From contig JAUIMM010000113.1 of assembly GCA_031769625.1 (NCBI GenBank), positions 9,358,501 through 9,422,500 of the forward strand: DNA of 64,000 bases, written 5' to 3'. The notes under the pieces were generated by a model, which ran no database searches, was not told the origin of the DNA, and saw only the letters and a program-made list of their open reading frames with translations. Within the stretch, counting starts at the first letter, position 1. Every line of letters begins with the position of its first letter. The stretch is from Taudactylus pleione. Taxonomy: Eukaryota; Chordata; Amphibia; Anura; Myobatrachidae. Of the stretch, positions 43,288-54,847 are shown piece by piece. Made by a program: the position numbers and the translations under genes.

Positions 43288-45451
43288 CAGGGGCGGATTG
43301 GGCATTACTTTTTGTGGGGAAAATCCCGGTGGACCGATTGGTTGTGGGGCCGCTTGTTATTTGAGGCCCCGCCCCCCGATTCGCGTCACCCAGCCGGCTC
43401 CTGTGTGTTTTACACAAGCAGCCTGGCTGCCAATCAGTACTGCCTGGCCGTGCCTTAGCCTCTCTCGCGAGAAGAGAGGCCAGCAGCCAGCATCCTATCA
43501 AGGCTCCACCCAGCGTACAGTCGGAGTGAGGTGAAGTGGCGCTGGACCGCGGGTGACAGCGTGGCCGCGGTGAGGGTAAGTTGCGGCGGGGATGGGGGGC
43601 CGCCGGCCGGTCAGAGCAGTCTTTCAGCCTGATCACATCCTCTCCACTCTCCCCTCCCCAGGCTGTGAAGTGTCATGTTTAAGTTTCATTTCACAGCCTG
43701 GGGAGGGGGCAGAGTGGAGAGGAGACAATCGGGTCTGGCTGCAGTCTAGGGGGTGGTGATCTGTCTGTTGGGGGAGGGGGGGTCTGATATACTAGGGGTG
43801 GTGCTGGAGAGATGATGATCTGCCTGTGGGGGAGGGGGGTCTGATATATTAGGGGCGGGGGAGATGATCTGTCTGGGGGAGGGGGGGTCTGCTATATTTG
43901 GGGTGGGGGAGATGATCTGTCTGTGGGGAGGGGGTGCTCTGCTATACTATGGGTGGGGGAGATGCTGATCTGTCTGGGGGAGGGGAGGTCTGCTATACTA
44001 AGGGCGGGGGAGATGATCTGTCTGGGAAGGGGGGTCTGCTATACTAGGGGTGGGGGAGATGATCTGTCTGGGAAGGGGGGTCTGCTATACTAGGGGTGGG
44101 GGAGATGATGATCTATCTGGGGAAGGGGTGGTCTGCTATACTAAGGGCTGGGGAGATGATCTGTCTGTGAGGAGGGGGTCTGCTATACTAGGGGTGGGGG
44201 AGATGATGATCTGTCTGGGGGAGGGGGGTCTACTATACTAAGGGCTGGGGAGATGATGATCTGTCTGGGGATGGGGGTCTACTACCTTAGGGGTGGGGAA
44301 GATGATCTGTCTGGGGGACGGGAGGTCTGCTATACTAAGGGCGGGGGAGATGATGATCTGTCTGGGGATGGGGGTCTGCTACACTAGGGGTGGGGGAGAT
44401 GATCTGTCTGGGGAGGGGGGTCTGCTATACTAAGGGCGGGGGAGATGATGATCTGTCTGGGGATGGGGGTCTGCTATACTAGGGGTGGGGGAGATGATCT
44501 GTCTGGGGGAGGGGGGGTCTGCTATACTAAGGGTGGGGGAAATGATGATCTGTATGTGGGGACGGGGGGGTTGATCTGTCTGTGGGGAGGGGGGTATTCT
44601 GTGCTAAGTGGAGATGATCTGTGTGTGAGAAAGAAGGGCTATTCTGTGCTAGGGCAGGAGGACGCCACTGAGGAGACGCAGGAGGATGACGCTCGGGAGA
44701 CGCAGGAGGATGGCACGGTGGGTGGATGGTGCCGGAGAGAATTGGGGGTGGCACTGGAGAGGCGCAGGGAGATAGCGCTGAAGAAACACACGAGGGGATA
44801 GGTTGGAGACACACCAAGACGCTGGTGCTGGAGACACACATATAGGATGGTAGGAACGCTGATACTATTAGAAGAAACACTGGGGCACAGTCATCTTCAG
44901 TAAGATAACAATTCTAATGAAACCATATTACTGATGCAAATGGTACCAAAAGAGCAAACATATTTTATTAATATAAAATTGTTTGATATGGGAAACCCAC
45001 ATTTATTATCTGGTTGAACCTCTGTTGCATGATAATGACATTGGTTTTATTGGGACACATACAGGCGGCTTCCAGACCACGGGATCTCGTGCGTGAAAAG
45101 CAAATACCAACTCAAGACACTGCCTATCCAGGGAGGATCAATTTCTTCAGAGATTCCCCGTTGCAGAGTAATCATATAGGTAAGAAAATGCTCATTCACA
45201 TGCTCGCTGTGCTTATTCACTGGAGAGAGGGACTGTGGGCATGGCTAACAGCTCCTGGAGTGGTAGGCATGCCCCCAGTATGACTATGACTGAAACAGGG
45301 GGAGTGGCTTGCAGGTATGGTGTTTCGCATTAGGCCACACCCCTTTCCACAAGGCCACACCCACTTTTTCGACGCGCACCTTCGGCGCGCACACCGAGGA
45401 CCGCTTTCACGGTTTTTTCCAGGGCCACTTTCATTTCCCAATCCGCCCCTG
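43288..45451. mobile_element. hAT-like element nested in hAT4, with minisatellite
   Basis: Terminal repeats CAGGGGCGGATTGG and complement of CCAATCCGCCCCTG. Flanks TTCACACC (43280-43287) and CTCACACC (45452-45459) match at 7 of 8. No transposase frame seen; 45000-45450 is unassigned. Confidence 0.8.
43730..44640. repeat. ~48-bp minisatellite, GGGGGAGATGATCTGTCTGG
   Basis: About 18 units built from GAGATGATGATCTGTCTGG and GGTCTGCTATACTAGGG. Open frames across it are artefacts of the repeat. Confidence 0.92.
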
Positions 45452-45762
45452 CTCACACCTCACAATAGTGTTTTTATGTCCAAAAGGTTGCACCGAGGTA
45501 GCTGGATGACTATGCTAAGAGATACAAGTGGGCAGCACAAACACGTGGTCCATCTAGGAGTGACACTGCAGTGGCAGACAGGATGGCAGTTTGAAAAACT
45601 AGGCCCGAAACAGTACATAATTCAAAGAAAAAAAAGAGGTGCAAGATGGAATTGTCCTTGGGCCCTCCCACCCACCCTTATGTTGTATAAACAGGACATG
45701 CACACTTTAACAAACCAAACATTTCAGCGCCAGGGTCTGCCACACGACTGTGGCTGAAATGA

Positions 45763-46183
45763 TTGGTTCGTTTGGGCCCCCACAAAACAAGCTGGCAATT
45801 AATCTGTCCCTGCACAAACTGGCTCTACGGAGGCAAGATGTCGTCCTCATCCTCCTCATCCACCGATTCCTCACCCTCTTCAGTGTTGTGTACATCCTCA
45901 TCCTCACAGAGTATTAATTCATCCCCACTGGAATCCACAACCACAGGTCCCTCTGTACGTTCTGGAGGCTGGTCTCCCTGGAAGAGTTGATAATTCATTT
46001 TATGAACATCATCTTCTCCACATTTTGTGGAAGCAACCTCCTACGCCTTTCGCTGACAAGGTTCTCGGCTGCACTAAACACTCTTTCGGAGTACACACTG
46101 GAGTGGGGGCAACTCAGGTAAAATAGAGCCAGTTTGTACAGGGACCTCCAAATTGCTTCTTTTTCCTGCCAGTACAGGTACAT
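45763..46183 (-). pseudogene. hAT4 transposase C-terminal fragment
   Basis: On the minus strand YLYWQEKEAIWRSLYKL and the dimerisation motif YSERVFSAAENLVSERRRR (Gly changed to Glu in the usual AAGN). A one-base loss after EKMMFIK (about 45995) shifts the frame; the acidic tail continues in another frame. No catalytic core. Confidence 0.8.
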
Positions 46184-46199
46184 GCCTACTTGGATGCTG

Positions 46200-46800
46200 T
46201 CAATCCTTTAACAGACAGACGCACGCTTGTCGCTGCTGCTTTAAGGATGCAGGTGCGGCTACAGCCCACACATTTCACAAAGACAGAAAAAAAAAGAAGA
46301 ATTTTTTTATTGTTTGTGGAGCGCACTTTGAGGGTTACACCACCCTTTAACAGACAGATGCACGCGTGTCGCTGCTGCTTTGAGGATGCAAGTGCGGCTA
46401 CAGCCCACACAATTCACAAAAACAGAAAAAAAAAGAAGAATATTTTTATTGTTTGTGGAGCACACTTTGAGGGTGTCACCACCCTTTAACAGACAGACGC
46501 ATGCTTGTCGCTGCTGCTTTAAGGATGCAGGTGTGGCTACAGCCCACACATTTCACAAAGACAGAAAAAAAAAGAATATTTTTATTGTTTGTGGAGCGCA
46601 CTTTGAGGGTTACACCACCCTTTAACAGACAAACGCACGCTTGTCGCTGCTGCTTTAAGGATGCAGGTGCGGCTACAGCCCACACATTTCACAAAGAGAA
46701 AAAAAGAAGAATTTTTTTATTGTTTGCGGAGCGCACTTTGAGGGTTACACCACCCTTTAACAGACAGACGCACGCTTGTCGCTGCTGCTTTGAGGATGCA
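46200..46800 (-). repeat. Tandem repeats of hAT4, block 1
   Basis: About five units of ~140 bp with ACACCACCCTTTAACAGAC, homologous to the hAT2 leader repeats but located on the C-terminal side of a transposase fragment. Confidence 0.85.
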
Positions 46801-47130
46801 GATGGAATCTAGACGGGATTTGGAACCGGGGACACACTACCTCCATCAATTGTCTAAATCCCACTGCACTAATGGCGGATACCGGACGCACGTCTAACAC
46901 CAACATAGCAGTCAAGGCCTCAGTTATACGTTTTGCTTCAGGATGACTGCTGTCGTACTTCATCCTCATCGCTAGGGACTGTTGGAGGGTCAATTGTTTA
47001 GTAAAAGTAGTGGTGTTCCTACTTCCTCTCTGGGATGATGAACAACTCCCAGCAGCAGCAACAGCACTAGGAGGAAGTGGTTCTTGATCTTTCCCTATTT
47101 TATTTTTATCGGAGAAAGTTTGGTCCTCTA
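46801..47130 (-). pseudogene. hAT4 transposase fragment with internal deletion
   Basis: Read on the minus strand, the first ~22 codons (MEDQTFSDKNKIGKDQEPLP) are joined at about 47070 to the AVAAAGS segment that in hAT2 lies some 365 codons later, skipping the BED finger, and continue through LTLQQSLAMRMKYDS and LVLDVRPVSAIS to IPSRF. There the frame runs into tandem repeats. The deletion point lies in GCTGCTG-type repeats in both partner sequences. Confidence 0.8.
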
Positions 47131-47164
47131 TTTATGTTATATTCATATATATATATACGTGCGG

Positions 47165-47700
47165 CTAAGGCGCACACAAACACAGAAAATATTTTTTTAT
47201 TTTTGCTGGAGATTAGTGCACTTTGTGGGTTACACCACCCTTTAAGAAATGAGCCAGCCGGCTCTTTACTTATGACACAGGCGCATGCTTGGCACTACTT
47301 TGTTGATGCACGTGCGGCTACTGCGCACACAATTCACAAACACAGAAAATATTTTTTTATTTGGTTTGGAGTGTACTTTGGGGGTTACAGCACCCTTTAA
47401 CGGTCAAGCCAGCCGGCCCTTTACTTATGACACAGGCGCACGCTTGGCACTACTTTGTTGATGCACGTGCGGCTACTGCGCACACAATTCACAAACACAG
47501 AAAATATTTTTTTATTTGGTTTGGACTGGAGTGTACTTTGGGGGTTACAGCACCCTTTAATGGTCAAGCCAGCTGGCCCTTTGCTTATGACACAGGCGCA
47601 CACGCTTGGCACTACTTTGTTGATGCACGTGCGGCTACTGCGCACACAATTCACAAACACAGAAAAAATATTTTTTTTATAGCACTTGGGCGGAGCACCC
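47165..47700 (-). repeat. Tandem repeats of hAT4, block 2
   Basis: About three units of 145-180 bp in the normal leader position, matching the hAT2 units closely. Confidence 0.85.
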
Positions 47701-48408
47701 CTGACGGACAGAGCACCCCCTGGACAACACTACAGCACCCCTTTAGGACTGTGACACTACACAGGACTTTGGAGTGGACACAGCCCCTATGGACAACTGA
47801 CTGCACAACACAGTCCAGCCAGCCCCTATGGATTTTGAAGTAGTGGACACAGCCCCTATTAACAACAGCAGCACAGCACAACACAGCCAGCCCCTATGGA
47901 CTTTGAAGTAGTGGACACAGCCCCTATGGACAACAGCAGCACAGCGCAGCACAGCACAGCACAACACTACTCTGCACTACACTACACTACACAGCCCAGC
48001 CAGCCCTAACTCCCACCCTCCCTCTTCACTGTCCACAGCCGAGTGAGAAAATGGCGCCGACGCGGGTACCTTATATAGGATCCAAAACCCGCGAGACCCG
48101 GAAGGCAGGATGATGACGTTTTGCCTCGATTTCAGATCCGAGTCAGGCGGGGAAAAGTCGAGCCTGACTCGGATCGGCCTCGGATCGGGGGGGCTCGGGG
48201 GGGTTCGGATTTCAGAAATCCGAACCCGCTCACCCCTACTAGAAACTGCCCTAGGTGTTACCCTCCACATCGCAGCCCGGCGGACAGGACAATGATGCAT
48301 ACGGAAAATGTAGTAAACGGATTTTACCGCATTTTTCGTTTACTGCATCCCGCCCTGTATGTGGACAATCCCATTAATGAAATCAGTTTTAGACATCTTA
48401 TAAGCACT

Positions 48409-49113
48409 TAGGGGTATATTTACTAAAGTGCGGGCTTTTAGAAGTGGAGATGTTGCCCATAGCGGGATGTAGTGGGGATTTTGCTTACAGCGGAATCCTG
48501 GCAAGGGATGTAACATAGGCATTGAAATACCGACGCCTATGTTAATTCCGACACCGGAACGCCGAGGACGCCAGCGCGAACGAAGGTAAACCAAGTCTGG
48601 GGTGCCGTTGGCGTGAGCTGCGGAGAAGGGGGTGGGGTTAGTATTAGGGAATCTAGCGGGCATAGCGTTAGGTATTTGGGTGGGGGAGCTTAGGGTTAGG
48701 CACCCCTAGGAGGGAGGGTTAGGCACCACCGGGTGGGAGGTTAGGTATAGGCACCCCCTGGGAGGGTTAGGTCTAGGGTAAGGGGAGGGGTGTTAGGTTT
48801 AGGCACCCCTGGGGGGGAGGATAGGGTTAGGCAATAAGGGGGGAGGTTAGGGTTAGGCACTACTAAGGGAGGGTTAGGGGTGGGGGGAAAGGGGAGGGAT
48901 AGTATACTTACCTACACCAGTGGGGATCTCCTCATGTCGGGCATCTGCTGTCGGGATTTAAACAGCCGCCAGCATTTCAATCCCATTCCTCCATAGCAAC
49001 CAATCATATTCTAGTTATTATCTTCTAGAAGGTACTAGATAAATGATAAGTAAAATCAGATTGGTTGCTATGGGCAACATCTCCACTTCTAAAAACCAGC
49101 AATTTAGTAAATA
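48409..49113. mobile_element. MITE with GGGTATATTTACTAAAG ends, split
   Basis: Paralogue of 11689-11866. Its centre is interrupted by the element at 48463-48991. Confidence 0.75.
48463..48991. mobile_element. 529-bp insertion with GTTAGG-type internal repeats
   Basis: Flanked by CATAG (48458-48462 and 48992-48996). Ends CGGGATGTAGTGGGGATT and, mirrored, AATCCCATTCCTCC. Between 48640 and 48900 it has degenerate units of GGGTTAGGCACCCCTGGG type. These resemble telomere repeats only superficially. Confidence 0.6.
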
Positions 49114-49312
49114 TACCCTTTAAAATAAGATGTCCAAAACCTTTTTGATTTTTACAATAGAAGCATTTAAATTATGGAATGTGCTCGAGAATAATTTGTA
49201 TTTGATAGATTATTAGATTATAGCAACGCAATTTTTCAAATGCAACACAGCACACACAACTGGAAACTGGTTGTAAGGTCATGTCCCGATAGTGTTTATA
49301 AATGGTTCATAG

Positions 49313-50629
49313 CAGTGGCATAACTAGGGCAGGGCGCCCTAGTTAGCCAGTGTAGCGCCGACCGCAATGAGTGCGGTCAGCGCTACACATTTACACAGGA
49401 CCGGCGCTAGGCTTCCAGCGCCGGTCCTGTGCTTCACACCTGAGCCCGTTCCCTCCCCCTGAGTGCTTGCCCAATAGCGCTAGGAGGCTGGCTCAGGCTG
49501 TGCATAACACACGCATTGCCGCCAGCGCTGGCGGCGATGCGTGTGTTAAACAGCAGCCAATGAGAGTCAGATAGACTCTCATTGACTGCTGCAGCACCCA
49601 CTGCAAGAGCCGGACTTCCGTCCGGCTCCTGCAGTGGGTAATGGGACTGACGTCATGATGTCATGACATCTGCCCTATAATGCTGAGCGCACTAGCCCGG
49701 ATGGACTGGCGGGCGGGAGCGGCATCGCAGACAGGAGCAGGGATTCAGGTAAGTATATTTTTATATATATATATTTTTTTTTTAACCTATCTGCACAACG
49801 GGGGAGGGGGGTGGCTACTACTGGGGGGACCTCTACTGGGGGAGGGGTGGCTACTACTGAGGGTGCCATTGGGAGGACCTCTACTGGGGGGGGCTACTAC
49901 TGGGGGCACTTAATCGGGAGGGGGAACCTCTATTGGGGACTACTACTTGGGGGGGAACTACCACTGGGGGCATTATAAAAGGGGCCTACTACTAGAGGCA
50001 CTGCACTCGGGGGACCACTACTGGGGGCAATAATGGGAAGGGCCACTACAGGGGGCACTGGATTGGGGGGATCACTACAGGGTGCCTGCATAAGGGGACC
50101 ACTATTGGGAAAGCTGCATGGGGGGATGACTACTGCTGGGGGCACTATATAAAGGGCACTGCATAGGGGGGGGACTACTACTGGGGGCACCATATAAAGG
50201 GCACTGCATAAGGGGATACCGCTACTGGGCGCACTGCATTGTGGGGACTGCTACTGGGGGCACTGCATAAGGGTGAACACTACGTGGGGCACTGCATTTG
50301 GGGGGCCACTACTGGGGGTACTGAGTAAGGGGAACTAATTGGGGGCTGTATAAGGGGGACCACTACTGGGGATACTGTATAAGGGGCACTACTATGGGCC
50401 TGCATAAGAGGGACCACAACTGCATACTGGGGGTACTGTATAAGGGGTACTACTGGGGTTAAGGTGCATATGGATAGGAATGTTCAGTTTGAAAATAAAG
50501 GGGTGTGTCATGTTGACACGCCCCATTTTTAAGTGACCACGCCCATTTTTTTTGCCGTGCACATTGGGGGGTAGGGGGGCTCCCTTTTCAAATTTGCCCT
50601 GGGCTCCAAATACCCTAGTTACACCACTG
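49313..50629. mobile_element. hAT-like element, 1.3 kb, with minisatellite
   Basis: Exact 8-bp target duplication GTTCATAG (49305-49312, 50630-50637); the paralogous site at about 12040 is empty. Ends CAGTGGCATAACTAGGG and complement of CCCTAGTTACACCACTG. No transposase. Confidence 0.9.
49795..50470. repeat. ~28-bp minisatellite, ACTACTGGGGGCACTGCATA
   Basis: More than 20 irregular units of CTACTGGGGGCACT and AAGGGGACC type inside the hAT-like element. Confidence 0.9.
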
Positions 50630-51271
50630 GTTCATAGTCTAACTGGACTAATATTATACATATGCAATATATAATATACAATTATTTTGAATGTTCTGTA
50701 TTTGTAGAAGACACAAAACTATGTACAGCAGTATAATAATGTTAATACATCATGTGTTGTAATTCCTATAAGCTGACCTAGATAAATTGAGCAATTCAGT
50801 ATAGCATATAAAGGTTTGTACTTGAGGACTAAAAATAACATGTAGCTTACACCTCTTGGGAACATGGGTAAATCCAATATGAAAGATCTAGGTGTCATTT
50901 TAAATGATAATTTCTTTTACAGAGCTAATCAATAGCTACTAGGCCATCAGCGTAGTGTCTTGTATTTTAAAGGGAAAAAACTAATTTGATAAATGTATAA
51001 TTTTAGCCCATTTATAAAGCACGAGTGAGGCCTTACCTTGAATTTGCAGCTCACTTTTAGGCACCTATTCATCAAGAAGGATGGAGAGAGGGCAATAAAA
51101 TATTACTAAACATTTTTGATGATCTGACTGATGAGGAAAGATTTGCATGTGGATTTATTTATATTAGATAAAATATAATTAAGCAGGGATATGATCACTG
51201 TATAAATATATTAATGGGCTTTCTGTGACAATCTTCTGTATAAGGTCCCAGCAAGAAAAAGGTTACAGTAA

Positions 51272-51586
51272 TGCTGCCCATCCATTTAACAATGCGGATG
51301 ACGACGGCACGATAACAACGCCGTCATCTCCCGCAGGGTGAACTGCATACATACACTGAACGTTGCAGATCAATCATCCCAGAACATGGCAACCTGACGG
51401 CGGTCGTCAGGTTGACTGTCATGTTCGGGCGATGATTGATGTTAAAAACGACCAGTGGGCGTGCGCATTGCTGGTCGTTTTTAACCTTTTACTGCCCGAT
51501 TTGCGTTCGATTACCAAGCAATGGAGCGATAACGACCGTCGTTATCGCTCCATCGCTAGGTATAATCGCCTAGTGGATGGGCAGCA
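51272..51586. mobile_element. PIF/Harbinger-like MITE (TAA target)
   Basis: TAA at 51269-51271 and 51587-51589; ends TGCTGCCCATCCATTT and complement of TAGTGGATGGGCAGCA. Hairpins with AAAAACGACCAG. Confidence 0.8.
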
Positions 51587-51829
51587 TAAGAGCATAGTAT
51601 TTTGATCCAAGCAGTGATTGACAATGTTCTTCCCAGGTCTTCCAAGTGGCAATACTAGCTTTTTTAATAAACTGTGGTTACTACCAGAAGCTTTATTCTG
51701 ATTAGCTAAAAGTGATTGCTCTAATTTCAGTAGGATTTTTCTGAATATCAGGTCGGGTGGCACTTGTATTCGATTTGAGCAGTGCCTGGTAACTAGGGAA
51801 TAGCTACAATAGGCGCAAGGAGTGGCCCG

Positions 51830-52177
51830 ACCCCATACTTGCTGACATTCTGGCAGCCCCCCGGGAGGGGCAGCGAGCTCGGACAAGCAGGGGGCCGTGG
51901 CACGTAAAGGGGGACACGGCCAGGGATACTGCCTGACAATGGAGGTGGAGGCGGGGGATGTGGCCACAGAAAAAACGCATGATTTTGGCCCCACAATGCA
52001 GAGATTTTCGGCATTGTGAAGCAGAGGGCGGGATCATGATGACGCGAATCACATCATCGGACCCCCCCGCTGTGGGGGTTTGTCTGGGAGGATCGCTGGC
52101 CAGTGTACCTACTTTTCTAGGGTGGGGTGGGAGCGGCAAGGCTCCTGGCCAAATCGGGAGGGTAGGTAAGTATGCCC
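51830..52177. mobile_element. MITE with CATACTTGCC/T ends, second copy
   Basis: Starts CATACTTGCTGACATTC and ends GGGAGGGTAGGTAAGTATG; sister of 27223-27503. Confidence 0.6.
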
Positions 52178-52250
52178 GGCCCCCTCCCTACAACTCTGCC
52201 AGTGGCTGCTCAGCAGTGTGCTGCTGGTGGGTACATCTCAGTGGCAAACA

Positions 52251-53324
52251 CAGGATTTCTAGAGGGGGGTTTCCAAATGCTTGATTTTAGAGTGAGTGTG
52301 GCCAGTCCATGAAGAGGGCATAATTATCACTTATCCAGTAATTATATGCGTCATACAAAGTATATTGTGTTTCATAATTCCAGCATATACAGGCAGGGCC
52401 GCCATCAGGGGGGGACTGCCGGGTCTGGAGTCCCGGGCCTGGACACTAAGGGGGCCCGCCCGCTACTACCCTCTACTGCCACACAATAGAAGTGTGACTG
52501 CCCGCTCCTATTACCGCCGGTGCCCGCTACCTCTATAGAGAGTGACAGGCCCGGCCGGGGGCCCGCTCCTAAGAGCGAGCCGCCCACTACTATCGCCCGA
52601 CGCCACACATTAGAAGTGACCCATAGTGAGTCACTTCTCACATAGCTGCCGCACTCCCTCTCCACCTCGCTGAGACTCCTACCTGCCACAACTTGAGTCA
52701 GCGCAGCGTGACGTCATGACGTCACCAGCGCTGCGCCGCCGAATGAGAATGGAGCCGCGGTGTGAGGACAGAGGAGCCGGAGGCTGCAGCCAAAACAGGT
52801 AAGTGTCTAATTAATCTTCTATTATTGCAGCACGTCACTGTCAGTTGTTGCAGATGTGGGGAGTGGAACTGGCTAGGGGGCTGCTTTCTCCCATCCAGTG
52901 GGGGAAGGGGGGCTTGAGTGGGGGCTGGGGCAGGGGCCCTGCCTATTTTTGTTAGACCCGGGCCCCACACTTCCTGATGGCAGCCCTGTATACAGGACCA
53001 GCGATCACAGTAAGCCATTAAATACTGCAGTAGGGCCATCCTGCCTGAACTGAATGTTTTTATTTTAGATGTGGGCACCATTCCAGGGCATGGGAGCAAG
53101 TCCGGGAGTCTGGGGGAGCAGCAGAAGAACCTAGCACTGCCCTGGACATATATGTAAATATTGGGCTCTATAGCAGTGCATCCCTAACAGTGCTTCTTTT
53201 CCAAATCCCGCAATTGGTGCACAGGTTATTTATTACTAGCTGATACATGTTAAAATATCCACAGGTGGTGCTATTTATTTCATTTATGATCCTGAGAAGA
53301 ACATGCAGTGCTAGTAAAATTCCA
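52251..53324. other. DNA related to 27504-27777 + 33385-33830, with one hAT insertion
   Basis: Contains the counterpart of the 33539 open frame at 53088-53243. In this unit it follows the third duplicated block, whereas in unit 1 the related DNA lies before it. CAGTGGCAAACACAGG at 52243 could be a hAT end of which the partner is uncertain. Confidence 0.4.
52394..52988. mobile_element. Non-autonomous hAT, 595 bp
   Basis: Exact 8-bp target duplication TATACAGG (52386-52393, 52989-52996). Ends CAGGGCCGCCATCAGG and complement of CCTGATGGCAGCCCTG. Confidence 0.9.
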
Positions 53325-53450
53325 TTTTATTACTATTTATTATTATTTATTATTATCATTTATTTATATGGCGCCACAAGTGTTCCGCAGCGCCTTACAA
53401 AGTACATAAACAAATAAGTAACCAGTGACTTACAATACAATACAAAGCAG
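53325..53450. repeat. (TTA)n followed by a dispersed GGCGCCACAAGTGTTCCGC motif
   Basis: Simple TTATTA tract and then a motif I recall as common in amphibian dispersed repeats; class not determined. Confidence 0.45.
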
Positions 53451-53699
53451 GACATGGACATGGTGTAAGCTGGGGAGGGGGGTTTCCAGGCAGACGGAAA
53501 CCCCCCCTGCGTTTGCCTATGCTTCTGCTGTCACATCCCAGCCTGCTCTGTCTCTATTTCTCCTCAATGGGAGGTAGCATAGCTGTGTGGCTTCAAGCTT
53601 ACACATTCACCCTTGTCTCCTGCAAGGAGCATAACTCATTAGCTGATTTATTAGTGTTTCATAACCTTCTTATTATATACCATGTTATATCATACACAA

Positions 53700-54605
53700 C
53701 TAGAATTAGGGAGACTAATATATACATATTTTAAATATATATCTTTTTGCGTTTATAATACTTACTATATTTTATCACCATTTAAACCTTGTATGTCAAC
53801 TAAACAGGTAGAGAGTGCAAACATTATATCATTTATAACCATAATGAATAAACTGCAAATTATTCTTGCCGAATAACCATTATGATTCTAAATGATCTAA
53901 AGTTTGAACTCTCCGCCAGTTTAGTTGGCATACAAGGTTTAAATTAATGGTAATTAGAATATAGTAAGTGTTATAAATGAAAAAATCCATATATATTCAA
54001 ATTAATGGAGAGAAAACTAAGTAGCACGGCAGGTGTTAGCATAGATAATTTAGATAATTAGGATGTGATAGACACATTGGACGGCATTAATCATACATGT
54101 CACAACGTGTAATAAAACCTGATGAGCACTCTTCAATAAGTATATATACACATGTTATAATACACTATAAATTTTATGTATAAAAGACAAATGTACAATT
54201 CAATTAAAATATAACATAGAATAGCAGCAATACTAAATATAAAGATTACTCTAAAAATATACTCTTAATCGGGAAAAACAGCGTTCAAATAGTCGATAAC
54301 TGAGTTGACTGGCTCAGACAAGAGAGGTCCGTAGTCAGTGGAATACTACTAAATATATTATAACATTTCAGTTCACACTGAAAGCAAAAAGGGAAAGGCT
54401 CTCACCAATCCTTGTATGTTAGACAGGAGTGATCGACTGTCAGTCTTTGGCAGCAGGGGTGTATGGCATGTGTTTACCGGCTACATATACTAGATGGCCC
54501 GCCTGTTCGGCTGTTCATGTTGCTGGGCGCTGTGCAGCAGCCAGCTGGTTGATGGTATCCACTCCTGTCTCTATTTTAAAATTATTAGTCTCCCTAATTC
54601 TAATG
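53700..54605. repeat. Foldback element with internal palindrome
   Basis: Outer arms AGAATTAGGGAGACTAATA (about 53702) and its complement (about 54583). An inner palindrome, 53735 to about 53990, is built on ACCTTGTATGTCAACTAAAC and its near complement. No coding. Confidence 0.6.
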
Positions 54606-54845
54606 GATATAATATAACGTGGCCATAATCCCATTCTGACCTTAATGTTTAACTGGTGTAATTGCTTTTTTCATGTTTCATGTTTTAATGTACATAGTCA
54701 TTTTCATGTAATTTTCCCTAAAATGCAAAACATTTTATTAAATGATGTGGGACATGTATGCTGAGGTGTTGTATTAATGGGAATGGGGCTTTTTGAACTT
54801 CCGGGTGGGAGTTGCAAGTCTTTTTTCCAACATTTTTCAAACTGG
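54606..54845. other. Unassigned DNA
   Basis: AT-rich spacer, no gene or repeat ends seen. Confidence 0.4.
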
Positions 54846-54847
54846 TA

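Larger units (their letters stand above)
43025..48238 (-). mobile_element. hAT transposon 4, shuffled (5.2 kb including a nested insertion)
   Basis: Exact 8-bp target duplication CTAGAAAC (43017-43024, 48239-48246). Terminal repeats as in hAT2. On the minus strand the order is leader, tandem repeats, a fusion of the first codons to a mid-gene fragment, tandem repeats again, dimerisation domain and 3' end. Nested element at 43288-45451. Confidence 0.92.
40956..48254. mobile_element. hAT-like element with G-rich minisatellite, hosting hAT4
   Basis: Ends AGGGCCGTTTCTAG and complement of CTAGAAACTGCCCTAG. Flanks GCGTTACC (40948-40955) and GTGTTACC (48255-48262) match at 7 of 8. No transposase of its own is visible; after removal of hAT4 it is about 2.1 kb. 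Confidence 0.65.
40656..48354. mobile_element. MITE split by a nest of hAT elements
   Basis: Left part 40656-40955 starts GGCGGGATGCAGTAATAC; right part 48255-48354 ends TTTACTGCATCCCGCC. It fills the same ancestral site as the MITE at 5181 in unit 1, but is a different family. Confidence 0.75.
48356..51202. repeat. Segmental duplication, unit 2, second block
   Basis: Matches 11636-12619 after removal of the insertions at 48463-48991 and 49313-50629. No gene. Confidence 0.85.
51203..52250. repeat. Segmental duplication, unit 2, third block
   Basis: Matches 34906-35290. MITEs at 51272-51586 and 51830-52177 are absent from unit 1. Here the sequence crosses the Ngaro 2 target site without interruption. 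Confidence 0.8.

Noticed and set aside
44445..44880. Frames on both strands over 44445-44880
   Set aside because: They arise from the minisatellite and its GA-rich border inside a non-autonomous hAT-like element.
48640..48900. Interstitial telomere repeats
   Set aside because: GGGTTAGG occurs but is embedded in longer GGCACCCCTGGGGGGAGG units, so it is an internal minisatellite of a transposon.
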